From Oceanobacillus bengalensis (lineage in GTDB: Bacteria > Bacillota > Bacilli > Bacillales > Amphibacillaceae): a stretch of 64,000 bases of DNA. The notes under the pieces were generated by a model that did not search any database, was not told where the DNA came from, and saw only the letters and a program-made list of their open reading frames with translations. Location: contig NZ_RBZO01000010.1 in NCBI RefSeq assembly GCF_003628445.1, positions 60,189-124,188 of the forward strand, written 5' to 3'. Positions within the stretch are counted from its first letter, which is position 1, and every line of letters starts with the position of its first letter. This document shows, piece by piece, positions 1 through 9,048 of this stretch. The translations under genes were made by a program, and so were the position numbers.

Positions 1-573
1 GCGATTATTAAAGGCAAAACTGCACATGCTGGTGTCGAACCAGAAAAAGGTGTTTCAGCGATAACACTTGCTGCAAAAGCGATTTCCAAAATGCCTCTTG
101 GGCGTATCGACGAGGAAACTACTGCAAATATTGGACGTTTTGAAGGTGGAAAACAAACAAATATTGTTGTAGACCATGTTGAAATATTGGCAGAAGCAAG
201 GTCTTTAGTTCCAGAAAAAATGGAAGCACAAGTAGCTAAAATGAAAGAAGCCTTTGAAACAGTGGCGGAACAATATGGTGGTTCTGCTGAAGTAGACATA
301 AAAGTCATGTATCCTGGATATAAGCAACAAGCCGGGGATGAAGTGGTAGAAATTGCTAGAAGTGCTGCAAAAGCAATTGGTAGAGAAAGTGAGTTATTAC
401 AAAGTGGGGGCGGCAGTGACGCAAACGTAATTGCCGGATTTGGTATTCCAACAGTAAACTTAGCTGTAGGTTATGAAGAAATACACACTACAAACGAACG
501 AATTTCCGTTGATAATCTTGTCAAAGTAACGGAACTAGTTGTTGCTATTATTGGTGAAGTAGCTAAAAATTAA
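1..573 (+). CDS. Peptidase T-like M20 metallopeptidase (YqjE type), 3' part
   Basis: The reading frame is open from the first base, so the true start lies upstream of the window; the 190 visible codons are the C-terminal half of an M20/M25-type metallopeptidase. The fragment begins inside the dimerisation (lid) domain, with the motif GKTAHAGVEPEKG. It ends with the returning catalytic domain: a glycine-rich SGGGSDAN stretch, then GIPTVNLAVGYEEIHTTNE, whose His should be a zinc ligand in this family. Such enzymes are cytoplasmic di-nuclear zinc peptidases, and the B. subtilis relative at this locus is YqjE. The substrate cannot be read from the fragment. A strong hairpin terminator follows directly. 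Confidence 0.85.
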   Translation, partial: AIIKGKTAHAGVEPEKGVSAITLAAKAISKMPLGRIDEETTANIGRFEGGKQTNIVVDHVEILAEARSLVPEKMEAQVAKMKEAFETVAEQYGGSAEVDIKVMYPGYKQQAGDEVVEIARSAAKAIGRESELLQSGGGSDANVIAGFGIPTVNLAVGYEEIHTTNERISVDNLVKVTELVVAIIGEVAKN

Positions 574-583
574 AGATGAAAAG

Positions 584-617
584 CACCCTTTGCGTATCAT
601 TTAAAGGGTGTTTTTTT
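584..617 (+). terminator. Rho-independent terminator after the peptidase gene
   Basis: CACCCTTT pairs with AAAGGGTG around an 11-base loop and is followed by seven T residues. It lies 11 bases past the stop codon. Confidence 0.85.
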
Positions 618-1022
618 GTGCTATATTACTTTATAAATCAGACAGATAGTCGTATAAAAGACTCTTATAGGGTTCCTTTTTAGATAATATCGTCTGGATT
701 ATTTTCTTTCTCATTAAAATTAACCAAACTTTCCCTTCCAATATAAGTCTCTATACGGACGATTTTAATCAACTACTTTCATTTGAACTCAATTATCTAT
801 AGGATAAAAAGTACTTACTCTATTACTTTATACAACTATTCTGTACTTTTGAACATTAACGTATGTGTCTAGTGTTCCAATTTATAAAGCACCGTTTGAA
901 AAAGTAAATATACGCTTACTCATACTCAACTGCCTTAGAAAGGGTTCCTTAAGCCATATGTATGAGGCCATTTTTCTATGATATAATAGAATTAAATTAT
1001 TGATTTAAGGGAAGTTATAACG
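618..1022. other. AT-rich intergenic gap before dinB
   Basis: About 400 bases carry no credible coding frame on either strand. I see only weak features: a TATAAT hexamer at 982-987 that could be the dinB -10 box without a good -35, and two short imperfect repeats (AGGGTTCCTT near 670 and 940). No intact LexA operator (GAAC-N4-GTTC) is visible; GAACATTAACGT near 851 has only one half-site. Confidence 0.5.
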
Positions 1023-2279
1023 ATGCCATTGCCAAGTCAAAAAAAAGGTCGAGTTATTTTTCACATAGATATGAATTGTTTCTATGCATCTGTTGAGATG
1101 GCACATAATCCTAGTTTAAAAGGGAAACCGTTAGCGATTGCAGGGAACCCGAATGAACGTAGAGGAATTATTGTTACCAGTAGTTATGAGGCTAGAGCAA
1201 AAGGTGTTAAAACAACGATGCCTCTTTGGCAGGCAAAAAGACTATGTCCCGAATTGATTGTTATGGCACCAGCCTTTGAACGTTACCGTGCTGCTTCTAC
1301 TGAGATATTCAGGTTACTGGCAGAAGTAACCCCTTATGTTCAACCTGTATCCATTGATGAAGGATATATGGATGTAACAGAAATAAGTAAGAAGGAAAAT
1401 CCGATTGACGTAGCCAGACGATTACAGCAAAAAATACTACATCAACTAGATATACCTTGTAGTATTGGAATTGCTCCAAATAAATTTTTAGCTAAAATGG
1501 CTTCTGATATGAAAAAACCCTTAGGTATTACCGTGCTTAGAAAAAGAGAGCTACACAGGACATTATGGCCACTTCCAGTTGGTGAAATGTATGGTATAGG
1601 TAAAAAATCAGCAGAAAAACTACAAGAAATCGGTATAGAAACAATTGGTGATTTAGCAAAGAAAGATGTCTATCAACTAAAAGCTATATTTGGCATAAAT
1701 GGAGAGCGATTTAAGAATCGGGCGAATGGAATTGATCTAAGCCCTGTAGACCCTGAAGCTGTTTTTGATTTTAAAAGCATTGGTAATTCGCAAACATTAA
1801 TAGAGGATACAACGGATAAGGTCGTAATAAGGAAATTAATGAACTCTCTAGCAGAGCAAGTGGAGAAAAGAATGAAAAGGAAGACTGTAGTAGGGAAGAG
1901 TGTTCAGCTCATGATCCGTTATCATGATAGAAAAACGATAACTCGGAGTAAAAAGCTACAAATGTATATTGATAACAAATCCGATATTTTATTGATAGCC
2001 CAAGAACTATTTGAAAATCATTGGAATAAAGAACCAGTGCGATTACTTGGGATAACGGTTCAAGATATCGAGGATAAGCATAGTATAGGGCAACAATTAG
2101 ATTTATTTACGTATGAGGAAGAAGCAAGTAAAGAAAAACTTTATAATACGGTTAATCAGTTAAGGGAAAAATATGGTAAGCATACTTTTAAACAATTAAA
2201 AGCAACTGAACCTTCCAATACTCAACCTCGAACTAGTTTTCAAAAAGATTTTTTAGATGATTATAGAAAATTAAAATAA
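1023..2279 (+). CDS. dinB: DNA polymerase IV (Y-family)
   Basis: This is an error-prone translesion DNA polymerase of 418 residues. The palm begins with FHIDMNCFYASVE (residues 13-25, metal ligand Asp16), and the second catalytic motif SIDEGYMD sits at about 110-117 with the Asp-Glu pair. Helix-hairpin-helix and little-finger regions follow. Near residue 356 is QLDLF, a classic beta-clamp binding motif, so the polymerase should be recruited to the sliding clamp. Length and order match B. subtilis PolY1 (YqjH). The ATG follows an AAGGGAAG ribosome site. The gene ends in a terminator shared with the convergent aldehyde dehydrogenase gene. No LexA box is seen upstream, so SOS control is not supported. 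Confidence 0.93.
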   Translation: MPLPSQKKGRVIFHIDMNCFYASVEMAHNPSLKGKPLAIAGNPNERRGIIVTSSYEARAKGVKTTMPLWQAKRLCPELIVMAPAFERYRAASTEIFRLLAEVTPYVQPVSIDEGYMDVTEISKKENPIDVARRLQQKILHQLDIPCSIGIAPNKFLAKMASDMKKPLGITVLRKRELHRTLWPLPVGEMYGIGKKSAEKLQEIGIETIGDLAKKDVYQLKAIFGINGERFKNRANGIDLSPVDPEAVFDFKSIGNSQTLIEDTTDKVVIRKLMNSLAEQVEKRMKRKTVVGKSVQLMIRYHDRKTITRSKKLQMYIDNKSDILLIAQELFENHWNKEPVRLLGITVQDIEDKHSIGQQLDLFTYEEEASKEKLYNTVNQLREKYGKHTFKQLKATEPSNTQPRTSFQKDFLDDYRKLK

Positions 2280-2284
2280 AATGG

Positions 2285-2315
2285 AAAGGGAGCTCAAACG
2301 TGGTGAGCTCCCTTT
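2285..2315. terminator. Bidirectional terminator between dinB and aldehyde dehydrogenase
   Basis: A 12-bp stem, AAAGGGAGCTCA with TGAGCTCCCTTT, is flanked by A-rich and T-rich tracts on opposite sides. It lies between two convergent genes and overlaps the last bases of the minus-strand gene. Confidence 0.8.
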
Positions 2316-3684
2316 ATTTCATAATCGTATTGACTAACTTTTCATTTATCTTATTACCAGGATACCGGAATGGGATGTCAAATTTCGTTGTCTGTTTTAG
2401 AATACTCTTACTATGGGAAAATGTATCAAAACTGTATTTCCCATGATATGCTCCCATGCCACTTGCACCAACCCCGCCAAATGGTAAATGTGGATTAGCT
2501 AGATGATAGAGTGTGTCGTTGATCGATCCCCCACCAAATGATACATATTCTATTACCTGCTGCTGTGTTTTATAATCGTCACCAAAATAATAGAGTGCTA
2601 AAGGTTTTTCTCCCAATTTAATTTTATATAGTGCATCTTCTAAATTCGTAAAACTAATAATTGGCAAGATTGGTCCAAATATTTCATCCTGCATGATTGG
2701 ATCTTCCCAAGAGATATAATCCAAAATTGTTGGTTCAATCATTAATGATTCTCTATCTACATTTCCACCATGTAGAATGGAACCTTTGATTAAGAAGCTT
2801 GTTAAACGATCAAAGTGCTTTTCATTGATAATACGTGTGAAATTATCGTTCTTTAAAGGATTTCGGCCATAGAATGTTCGTATATATTTTTTCATCGCCT
2901 TGAGCAATTTGAATTTTACTTTCTCGTGAACATATACATAGTCAGGTGCTACACATGTTTGTCCAGCATTAGTAAATTTACCCCAAACAATTCGTTTGGC
3001 AGCTAAGTTAATGTTTGCATCCATGTCAACAATTGCTGGGCTTTTCCCACCTAATTCAAGGGTAACTGGTGTTAGATACTCGCTTGCAGCCCTCATAACT
3101 ATTTTCCCGACATTTGTGCTTCCTGTGAAGAAAATATAATCGAACCGCTGTTTCAATAATGCTTGCGTTACTTCTTGTTCCCCCTCTATAACGGAGAAAT
3201 AAGATTGATCAAAATAGTCAGCTATCATTTCAGCAAGTAACGTAGATGTAGCAGCAGCATGCTCTGATGGTTTCACAATAACACAGTTTCCAGCAGCAAT
3301 TGCACCAATCGCTGGTCCGATTGCTAACTGTAGAGGGTAATTCCAAGGAGAAATGATTAATGTTACACCGTATGGTTCCTTGAAAATAAAATTCTGAGTG
3401 CCCTTATGTGTCATTGGTGCTGGAACTTTCTCGGGAGTCATCCAATTCCTGAGATTCTTTAATGCAAAGTCTATTTCAGTGTAAAGAAAACCTATTTCTG
3501 TAGTGAGGCTATCTTGCTTTGATTTATTTAAATCATTCTTTAAAGCACGGTAAATTTTCGACTCGTTGTCTTTTAACATTTGCTTCAAGGTCATTAATTG
3601 TTTTTGACGAAATTCATAGGTTATCGTATTTCCATTCATAAAAAAAGAATGTGTATCTGCTACAAGCTTTTCTATTTCTACCAT
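2314..3684 (-). CDS. Aldehyde dehydrogenase, class 3-like (YwdH family)
   Basis: This NAD(P)-dependent aldehyde dehydrogenase of 456 residues is the short, class-3-like type without the N-terminal extension of betaine aldehyde dehydrogenases. The Rossmann segment FFTGSTNVGK (about 186-194) binds the cofactor. Glu210 in LELGGKSPA is the general base and Cys244 in NAGQTCVAPDY is the nucleophile. EIFGPILPI lies further on. A good AGAGGAG site precedes the ATG. It is the last gene of a tightly spaced minus-strand cluster, 15 bases after rnz. Family members oxidise medium- and long-chain or aromatic aldehydes; the substrate is not readable here. The nearest B. subtilis relative is probably YwdH. 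Confidence 0.9.
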   Translation of the reverse strand: MVEIEKLVADTHSFFMNGNTITYEFRQKQLMTLKQMLKDNESKIYRALKNDLNKSKQDSLTTEIGFLYTEIDFALKNLRNWMTPEKVPAPMTHKGTQNFIFKEPYGVTLIISPWNYPLQLAIGPAIGAIAAGNCVIVKPSEHAAATSTLLAEMIADYFDQSYFSVIEGEQEVTQALLKQRFDYIFFTGSTNVGKIVMRAASEYLTPVTLELGGKSPAIVDMDANINLAAKRIVWGKFTNAGQTCVAPDYVYVHEKVKFKLLKAMKKYIRTFYGRNPLKNDNFTRIINEKHFDRLTSFLIKGSILHGGNVDRESLMIEPTILDYISWEDPIMQDEIFGPILPIISFTNLEDALYKIKLGEKPLALYYFGDDYKTQQQVIEYVSFGGGSINDTLYHLANPHLPFGGVGASGMGAYHGKYSFDTFSHSKSILKQTTKFDIPFRYPGNKINEKLVNTIMK

Positions 3685-3699
3685 TATAATTAATCTCCT

Positions 3700-4623
3700 C
3701 TAATTATTTTCTATTTTAATCTGGTAAAAGTCCTTTGCCATATGGGTATTTTTGAATATACCCTGTGCTTCCTTTACTAATTGGTGAAACATTTCCTTCT
3801 GATACCTTGAGGAAATATGGGTTAATATTAGTGTTTTTACATTACCTTTAAAAGCGAGTGTTGCCGCTTGTGTCGTGGTCGAGTGAAAATAATCTCTTGC
3901 TAAACTTTGTTTTTCATGATCAAATGTAGCCTCATGTACGAGTACAGTTGAATCTTTTATAAAAGAGATATGTTCTTCTCGATAACGAGTATCTCCAAGA
4001 ATACTCACAACACGTCCTTTTTTTTTCGTCCCAATAACATCATCCTGTTTGATAGATAATCCATTTTCTAAAATAGTAACAGGATTTTCTTTTATTTGCT
4101 TATATATGGGACCTGGCATTATTCCCATATTCTTTAACTTATCGACAAGTAATTCCCCAGGTTTATCCTTCTCAACAACTCGGTAACCGAAACTTACGAT
4201 ACCATGATCCAGCTTCATTGCGTAAACGGCAAAATTCTCATCGTCTATGATTTTTCCTTCCTCGATTTCGATGATAGAAAGGGGATAGCTAAGGTGTGTT
4301 GCGCTAATTTTTAAGCTGGTTTCTATAAACTCTCTAATCCCCTCAGGCCCATAAATGGTTAACCCCTCTTCACCAGCTTGAAACGACCTGCTGCTTAACA
4401 GTCCTGGCATTCCGTATATATGATCACCATGTAAATGGGTGATGAATATTTTATTAATTTTCCGTGGCTTTATTGATGTATGTAGTATTTGATGCTGTGT
4501 TGCTTCTCCACAATCAAATAACCATACATGATTAATTTCTTCTAACAATGATAATGCAATTGATGTTACGTTTCTCTCTTTCGATGGAATGCCAGCACCT
4601 GTTCCTAGAAAAAATAATTCCAT
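3700..4623 (-). CDS. rnz: Ribonuclease Z
   Basis: This is the tRNA 3'-processing endonuclease, a metallo-beta-lactamase-fold enzyme of 307 residues that cleaves 3' of the discriminator base in tRNA precursors lacking an encoded CCA. The zinc-binding motif THLHGDH is at residues 62-68, with later metal ligands in LGDTRY (about 210) and LTHISSRY near the C-terminus. The start gives the family N-terminus [11 protein letters not shown]. It sits 3 bases after namA, which points to co-transcription. In B. subtilis the gene (yqjK) has the same neighbours. Confidence 0.95.
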   Translation of the reverse strand: MELFFLGTGAGIPSKERNVTSIALSLLEEINHVWLFDCGEATQHQILHTSIKPRKINKIFITHLHGDHIYGMPGLLSSRSFQAGEEGLTIYGPEGIREFIETSLKISATHLSYPLSIIEIEEGKIIDDENFAVYAMKLDHGIVSFGYRVVEKDKPGELLVDKLKNMGIMPGPIYKQIKENPVTILENGLSIKQDDVIGTKKKGRVVSILGDTRYREEHISFIKDSTVLVHEATFDHEKQSLARDYFHSTTTQAATLAFKGNVKTLILTHISSRYQKEMFHQLVKEAQGIFKNTHMAKDFYQIKIENN

Positions 4624-4626
4624 AGC

Positions 4627-5643
4627 TTATTTCCATCCTCTTTTATATTGTGTTGGAGCAGGGATTGTTTCCTTTAATTCTAATGCTGCTGCTTTTGGCC
4701 AATATGGATTGGCTAATAATGCTCTTCCAATGAAGATTAAGTCAGCACGATCATTCTGTAAAATTTCTTCTGCTAACATACCAGAGGTGATAAGACCGAC
4801 TGCCCCAGTAGCAATATTCGTTTCTTGCTTGATCATCTCACATCTTTTTACTTGGTAGCCTGGATAGGTCTCAATCTGAGCGGGTATAACGCCTCCTGAA
4901 CTACAATCGATTACATCTACACCTTGTTCTTTCATTTTTCTCGAGTAGTATAGAAGGTCAGCTAATGTGTTCCCATTTTCATCGTATTCGTCTGTTGAAA
5001 TTCGAACAAACAATGGACCATCCCATTCCGTTTGAACTGCCTCGATAATATTTTGGAGAAATTGGTATCTATTTTCCCTATTTCCACCATATTTGTCTGT
5101 TCTTTTGTTTGTTAGGGGAGATAGGAACTCATTAATCAAGTATCCATGTGCCGCGTGTAATTCAATGCAATCAAATTGAGCTGATTTTGCTCGTTTTGCA
5201 GCTTGTTTAAAAGACTTAATTGTAGCGTCAATATCTTCAATCGTCATTTCCTCTGGTAGTTTATATGATTCATTGAATCTAAGGGCAGAAGGGGCATAGG
5301 CAGCCGAATCCAATACTGCTTTCCTTCCAGCATGAGCTAATTGAATAGCTGATTTCGCACCATAGTTATGTAGTTCCTTATTCAACTGTCTGAAGCCATC
5401 AACATGCTCATCTGACCATAGTCCAAGGTCTTGAGAAGAGATTCTTCCTTCTGGCCTAACAGCTGTAGCTTCTATCATGACCAATCCTACTTGACCTACA
5501 GCCCTAGAAATATAGTGTGTAAAGTGAAATGGAGTAAGTTTACCATCTTCATTTACGGAAGAATACATACACATTGGTGACATAACAATTCGATTTTTGA
5601 TCACAAGTTCTTTAATTGTAAAAGGTGAGAATAATTTAGACAT
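4627..5643 (-). CDS. namA: NADPH dehydrogenase NamA (old yellow enzyme family)
   Basis: This is an FMN-dependent ene-reductase of 338 residues that reduces activated C=C bonds and some nitro compounds with [13 protein letters not shown] carries Cys25 and Tyr27, equivalent to the redox-tuning Cys26 and the substrate-site Tyr28 of B. subtilis YqjM. The active-site histidine pair is in [16 protein letters not shown]. The C-terminal RGWK contains the arginine that in YqjM reaches into the neighbouring subunit's active site. AGGAGG lies just before the ATG. It belongs to the minus-strand cluster with rnz downstream and the glycerophosphodiesterase 9 bases upstream. Confidence 0.94.
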   Translation of the reverse strand: MSKLFSPFTIKELVIKNRIVMSPMCMYSSVNEDGKLTPFHFTHYISRAVGQVGLVMIEATAVRPEGRISSQDLGLWSDEHVDGFRQLNKELHNYGAKSAIQLAHAGRKAVLDSAAYAPSALRFNESYKLPEEMTIEDIDATIKSFKQAAKRAKSAQFDCIELHAAHGYLINEFLSPLTNKRTDKYGGNRENRYQFLQNIIEAVQTEWDGPLFVRISTDEYDENGNTLADLLYYSRKMKEQGVDVIDCSSGGVIPAQIETYPGYQVKRCEMIKQETNIATGAVGLITSGMLAEEILQNDRADLIFIGRALLANPYWPKAAALELKETIPAPTQYKRGWK

Positions 5644-5652
5644 AATTTCCTC

Positions 5653-6393
5653 CTAGTTTGTGTGTTTAAAGTTATTTCGATAATTAAGTGCTATATCTGG
5701 AACATCGGTGAAGATCGCATCACAGTTTAACGAGAAGCATTTCTTCATTGAGGGCTCTTTATTTATCGTATAAACGCGTACTGGCATTTTTTGTTGCTGA
5801 CACTTCTCAACCAATGCTTTGTTTAGCAATTTATATTTTATATGTAACGCATTAGCGCCTAACTTTTTTGCATGAGATACGAGATTGGACTTCTTTTTGG
5901 AAGTTAAAAAAGCCACACCAATTGACTGGTTCATTGGCTTAAGTCGTTCAACACTGCTTGGATTGAAAGTTGACAATGTTGTCCGGTCCAATAATTGGTA
6001 TTTCATTAAGTTTTCATAAACGATGGATTCTAAATGCTTATAGTCTATTTTATTATTTTTTAGCTCAATGTTTAAATATAAGGGCTTAAAACGAATCCAT
6101 TCGAGAAATTCTTCTAAAGATAAAATTGTTGTACCTGTGAAATCTGAAGAGAACCAGCTTCCTGCATCCAGCACTTTTATTTCTCTATATGTTAGGTCTT
6201 TTACATATCCGGTTCCATTAGTCGTTCGATTTACCTTTTCGTCGTGTATAAGTATCGGTATGTTATCTTTAGTAAGTTGTACATCGGTTTCGATGCCATT
6301 CGCTTTCATTTGATAGGCAAGTTCAAAAGCGGGTAATGTATTTTCAGGTGCATATTTACTTGCTCCTCGATGAGCGATAATGTTTGTATTCAA
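5653..6393 (-). CDS. Glycerophosphodiester phosphodiesterase family protein
   Basis: This TIM-barrel phosphodiesterase of the GDPD family is about 246 residues long with no signal peptide, so it is probably cytoplasmic. Such enzymes hydrolyse glycerophosphodiesters to glycerol-3-phosphate and an alcohol. IAHRGASKYAPENT carries the first catalytic His and Arg, GIETDVQLT holds metal-binding Glu and Asp, and LIHDEKVNRTTNGTG holds the second catalytic His. I chose the TTG at 6393, because AGAGGTG then sits 9 bases upstream. The GTG at 6405 is part of that site and would have no spacer. This is the first gene of the minus-strand cluster. Confidence 0.85.
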   Translation of the reverse strand: MNTNIIAHRGASKYAPENTLPAFELAYQMKANGIETDVQLTKDNIPILIHDEKVNRTTNGTGYVKDLTYREIKVLDAGSWFSSDFTGTTILSLEEFLEWIRFKPLYLNIELKNNKIDYKHLESIVYENLMKYQLLDRTTLSTFNPSSVERLKPMNQSIGVAFLTSKKKSNLVSHAKKLGANALHIKYKLLNKALVEKCQQQKMPVRVYTINKEPSMKKCFSLNCDAIFTDVPDIALNYRNNFKHTN

Positions 6394-6509
6394 GTGTCGA
6401 TTCACCTCTTTCTTATATTTTGTTGTAGAGCCAGGAAAAAGTCAATCAAGTACGAAATCCTAAAAGTAAACCAGTAAACATGTTAAACTAGACATAAGAG
6501 GTGATAATT

Positions 6510-6833
6510 GTGCAATTAACAATAACTTCAAAAGCTGAGGAGAAGTTAATAGAATTAAATAATAAACAGTTTAACTACTTGCAATTATGGTATGACATTG
6601 AGGATTGTGGTTGTGGGGTAAACGGAGTTCCAACAATACGGCTTACAAATAAAAAAGAGACGTATGATAAAAACGTTGCAGGAGCATCTTTTCCAACCAT
6701 TGTTTCGGAGCAACAAGCCGTTTTCTTTGCTGAAAATATGAAGCTCGACTATATTAATCATTCATTTCGGTTATCAAGTACGAGTGAGATGCTGAATCCG
6801 TTTATTCCGGAACGGAGCCTTTTAAATTATTAA
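6510..6833 (+). CDS. yqkB: HesB/IscA-like iron-sulfur family protein YqkB
   Basis: This 107-residue protein of the HesB-like domain family sits at the same place in B. subtilis (YqkB, also 107 residues). The segment EDCGCGVNGVP supplies cysteines, but the canonical three-cysteine set of A-type Fe-S carriers is incomplete, so a true cluster-carrier role is uncertain. Translation should start at the GTG at 6510, six bases after AGAGGTG; the in-frame GTG at 6501 overlaps the ribosome site. The gene is monocistronic, divergent from the cluster on its left, and ends in a hairpin terminator. Confidence 0.8.
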   Translation: MQLTITSKAEEKLIELNNKQFNYLQLWYDIEDCGCGVNGVPTIRLTNKKETYDKNVAGASFPTIVSEQQAVFFAENMKLDYINHSFRLSSTSEMLNPFIPERSLLNY

Positions 6834-6837
6834 GAAG

Positions 6838-6875
6838 AAGTAGGTTGATTACGATTAGTCAACCTACTTTGTTTC
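6838..6875 (+). terminator. Terminator between yqkB and the convergent reductase gene
   Basis: AAGTAGGTTGA pairs perfectly with TCAACCTACTT across a 10-base loop, followed by a T-rich run. The stem could serve both convergent genes. Confidence 0.8.
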
Positions 6876-6896
6876 TTTAAAACATATGAATAATCT

Positions 6897-7817
6897 TTAT
6901 CGATGATGCTTATATTCCAAGGCTTTGGTTATATTTTGTAATTCACGATAAATATTTTCTGACAAGCTATCAGTAAAATCTTCGTTTATGTTTTCTTCGA
7001 GTTGATCCTGGGAACTCACGCCGAATACAGCGGTTGTTACAGCAGGATGTTGTAGTACATATTGTAATGCAAGACGATTCAGGCTGTATGTGTTACCAAC
7101 TAATTCCTTCATTTTATCAAGAAGGCTTTGTAGTTCTTCAGAAGAATAGTCAAGATAGCCTTCATTTCCTTTTTGCATTCGTATTTCGTCTGCTCGCTTA
7201 CTCAATATGCCTTTTGCTAATGGACCTCTTGCTAGTACACTAATTTCATGATTATGTAATAGGTCAAGTATCTCTTCCTCGGGCCGACGATCTAATAAGT
7301 TGTATTGCATCATTACGCCATCAATAGAAGACTTTTGGACATATTCACGAATGACATTGGGACGAATCGAGGAGATTCCGTATGCCCGAATAATGCCTTC
7401 TTGTTTTAATTGTTCAAATGCTTCTATTGTTTCGCAGGTTGGGTCATCGGTGGTACCACCATGTAACATATAAAAGTCAATGTAATCTGTACGAAGGCGC
7501 TTGAGGCTATCTTTCACTGCATGTATGATATATTTTTTTGAAGGATCCCAAAACCAGTCCTTCGTTTTTGTATTAAAATGATTTCCAACTTTAGTTGTTA
7601 GGACAATATCTTCTCGCTTATCATGGATTATCTCACCAATCATTTCTTCATTTAAACCAAAATCATACAAGTCCGCTGTGTCGATGTGGTTTATTCCTTT
7701 ATCTAATGCAAGGTCAATTATTCGCTTAGCAACTTGCTTGTCTGTACCAAGCGACATACAACCTAATGTTAGTTCTGAAACATATATACCTGATTTTCCT
7801 AATTGGTTTTTCTTCAT
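6897..7817 (-). CDS. yqkF: Aldo/keto reductase (YqkF)
   Basis: This NADPH-dependent oxidoreductase of 306 residues has the aldo/keto reductase TIM barrel. MKKNQLGKSGIYVSELTLGC is the typical N-terminus; DTADLYDFGLNEEMIGE carries the catalytic Asp and Tyr; TTKVG supplies the Lys; FYMLHGG supplies the His. The C-terminal cofactor region includes VFGVSS. The substrate is unknown; family members reduce aldehydes and ketones. Order and orientation match B. subtilis yqkF next to nudF. The ATG is preceded by AAAGGAC with a slightly long spacer. The upstream region is filled by a repeat element rather than a clear promoter. Confidence 0.9.
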   Translation of the reverse strand: MKKNQLGKSGIYVSELTLGCMSLGTDKQVAKRIIDLALDKGINHIDTADLYDFGLNEEMIGEIIHDKREDIVLTTKVGNHFNTKTKDWFWDPSKKYIIHAVKDSLKRLRTDYIDFYMLHGGTTDDPTCETIEAFEQLKQEGIIRAYGISSIRPNVIREYVQKSSIDGVMMQYNLLDRRPEEEILDLLHNHEISVLARGPLAKGILSKRADEIRMQKGNEGYLDYSSEELQSLLDKMKELVGNTYSLNRLALQYVLQHPAVTTAVFGVSSQDQLEENINEDFTDSLSENIYRELQNITKALEYKHHR

Positions 7818-7894
7818 ACAATAAACCGTCCTTTTTTTCTTTTGATAGGTCTGTAATAAAAAAGTAATTGCTTTTCCTATGTATTAAGATTAAT

Positions 7895-8345
7895 TAATTG
7901 ATATAAACTGTTGCATAACGAAAATTATCATTTTGTAAAGATCTCGCACACTCTTATGATTGTTGTGTTCTGGAATCTGCTCCGGCAGAATGCTGCGCTT
8001 TCCGCGGGCACGGCCTCAGCCCGCTCAGAAGCAAAAAACGCTTCTGAGTGGTCTTCGGACACGTGCTTTTCCCGCAGGAGTCTACGCATTCTGCCTCCGC
8101 TGGTAAAGTATCTCTAATTCATGTATTGTCGCAATCTAGAAAATAACGTTTCGGGTAATTTTATCTTTTGAATTACGAATAGAATGAATTCCTCCAGAGA
8201 TTTACTTGATTAGAGCGCAATTAGTAGTGGAGGAAACACACGTTGACTCCTGTGGGAGGCTCACCAGCCTCCCGCAAAAGCGAAGTGTGTTTCCAGAACG
8301 GTATGACTTTGTATATCCCTATATTACTTTGCATTTTATAGAAAT
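7895..8345 (+). repeat. Two-hairpin intergenic repeat, copy A
   Basis: This GC-rich element contrasts sharply with its AT-rich surroundings. Left hairpin: GGCAGAATGC (7984-7993) pairs with GCATTCTGCC (8086-8095), enclosing conserved blocks such as CTTTCCGCGGGCACGGCC and ACACGTGCTTTTCCCGC. Right hairpin: GGAAACACAC (8232-8241) pairs with GTGTGTTTCC (8285-8294). The left flank ATATAAACTGTTG and the right flank GCATTTTATA resemble those of other copies. The two open frames inside it are by-products of its composition. It fills the gap between yqkF and nudF. Confidence 0.8.
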
Positions 8346-8497
8346 AACGAAAAAACAGTATGAAAAGAACATTTGTTATTTTTATTCTATATCAACTCTC
8401 TACTCAAAACCAACGAAACAAACTATGAATGCGAACTGACCTAAAGGTTTTACTTATGGTAAAATAAAATCAATACAATTAGATGAGGGAGATACAT

Positions 8498-9040
8498 ATG
8501 AAAAAGTTTGAAGAAAAAACAATCAATAGTGAACAGATATTTGAAGGGAACGTTGTCAATCTACGGGTGGATGAAGTTACCCTTCCTAATGGGGAAACTT
8601 CGAAGCGAGAACTGATCAAACATCCTGGCGCAGTTGCGGTAATTGCAATCACGGAAGAAAATAAAATTGTGTTTGTTGAACAATATCGAAAAGCATTAGA
8701 GAAGTCAATTATTGAAATACCAGCTGGTAAATTAGAACCTGGTGAACACCCAATTGCAGCTGCGATTCGTGAATTAGAAGAGGAAACTGGGTATACTACA
8801 AATGGTCTTCACTTTGTTACGTCATTCTATACTTCACCAGGATTTGCAGACGAGTTACTTCACTTATACATCACAGATGAACTGGTGAAATTAAAGGAAC
8901 CAAAATCTTTGGATGAAGATGAATTTGTCGAAGTGATTGAACTAACATTAGATGAAGCAAAGGATTATGTGGCAGAGGAAAGAATACATGATGCAAAAAC
9001 AAACTATGCTGTATTATATTTACATGCATTAGGGAGGTAG
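8498..9040 (+). CDS. nudF: ADP-ribose pyrophosphatase (Nudix)
   Basis: This Nudix hydrolase of 180 residues splits ADP-ribose into AMP and ribose-5-phosphate, clearing a reactive NAD breakdown product. The complete Nudix box runs GKLEPGEHPIAAAIRELEEE followed by TGY, with the REXXEE metal-binding core. The N-terminal beta-rich domain used for dimerisation is present. The start is the ATG at 8498, after GAGGGAG; the ATG at 8483 overlaps that site. Only eight bases separate it from the next gene, so the two are probably one transcript. The B. subtilis counterpart (yqkG) has the same neighbours. Confidence 0.93.
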   Translation: MKKFEEKTINSEQIFEGNVVNLRVDEVTLPNGETSKRELIKHPGAVAVIAITEENKIVFVEQYRKALEKSIIEIPAGKLEPGEHPIAAAIRELEEETGYTTNGLHFVTSFYTSPGFADELLHLYITDELVKLKEPKSLDEDEFVEVIELTLDEAKDYVAEERIHDAKTNYAVLYLHALGR

Positions 9041-9048
9041 GGAATAGA

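Noticed and set aside
845..1022. Possible LexA box upstream of dinB
   Set aside because: Only one half-site (GAAC) is present; the second GTTC half is missing at the required spacing.
4589..4858. Plus-strand frame opposite rnz and namA
   Set aside because: Shadow of two well-supported minus-strand genes with clear motifs.
7911..8117. Open frame of 68 codons inside repeat copy A
   Set aside because: It lies wholly within the GC-rich hairpin repeat, has no ribosome site, and its peptide (Ser/Arg/Ala rich) reflects repeat composition.
8206..8439. Open frame of 77 codons in the right half of repeat copy A
   Set aside because: No ribosome site, no similarity to a family, and it runs through the hairpin arms into AT-rich sequence.
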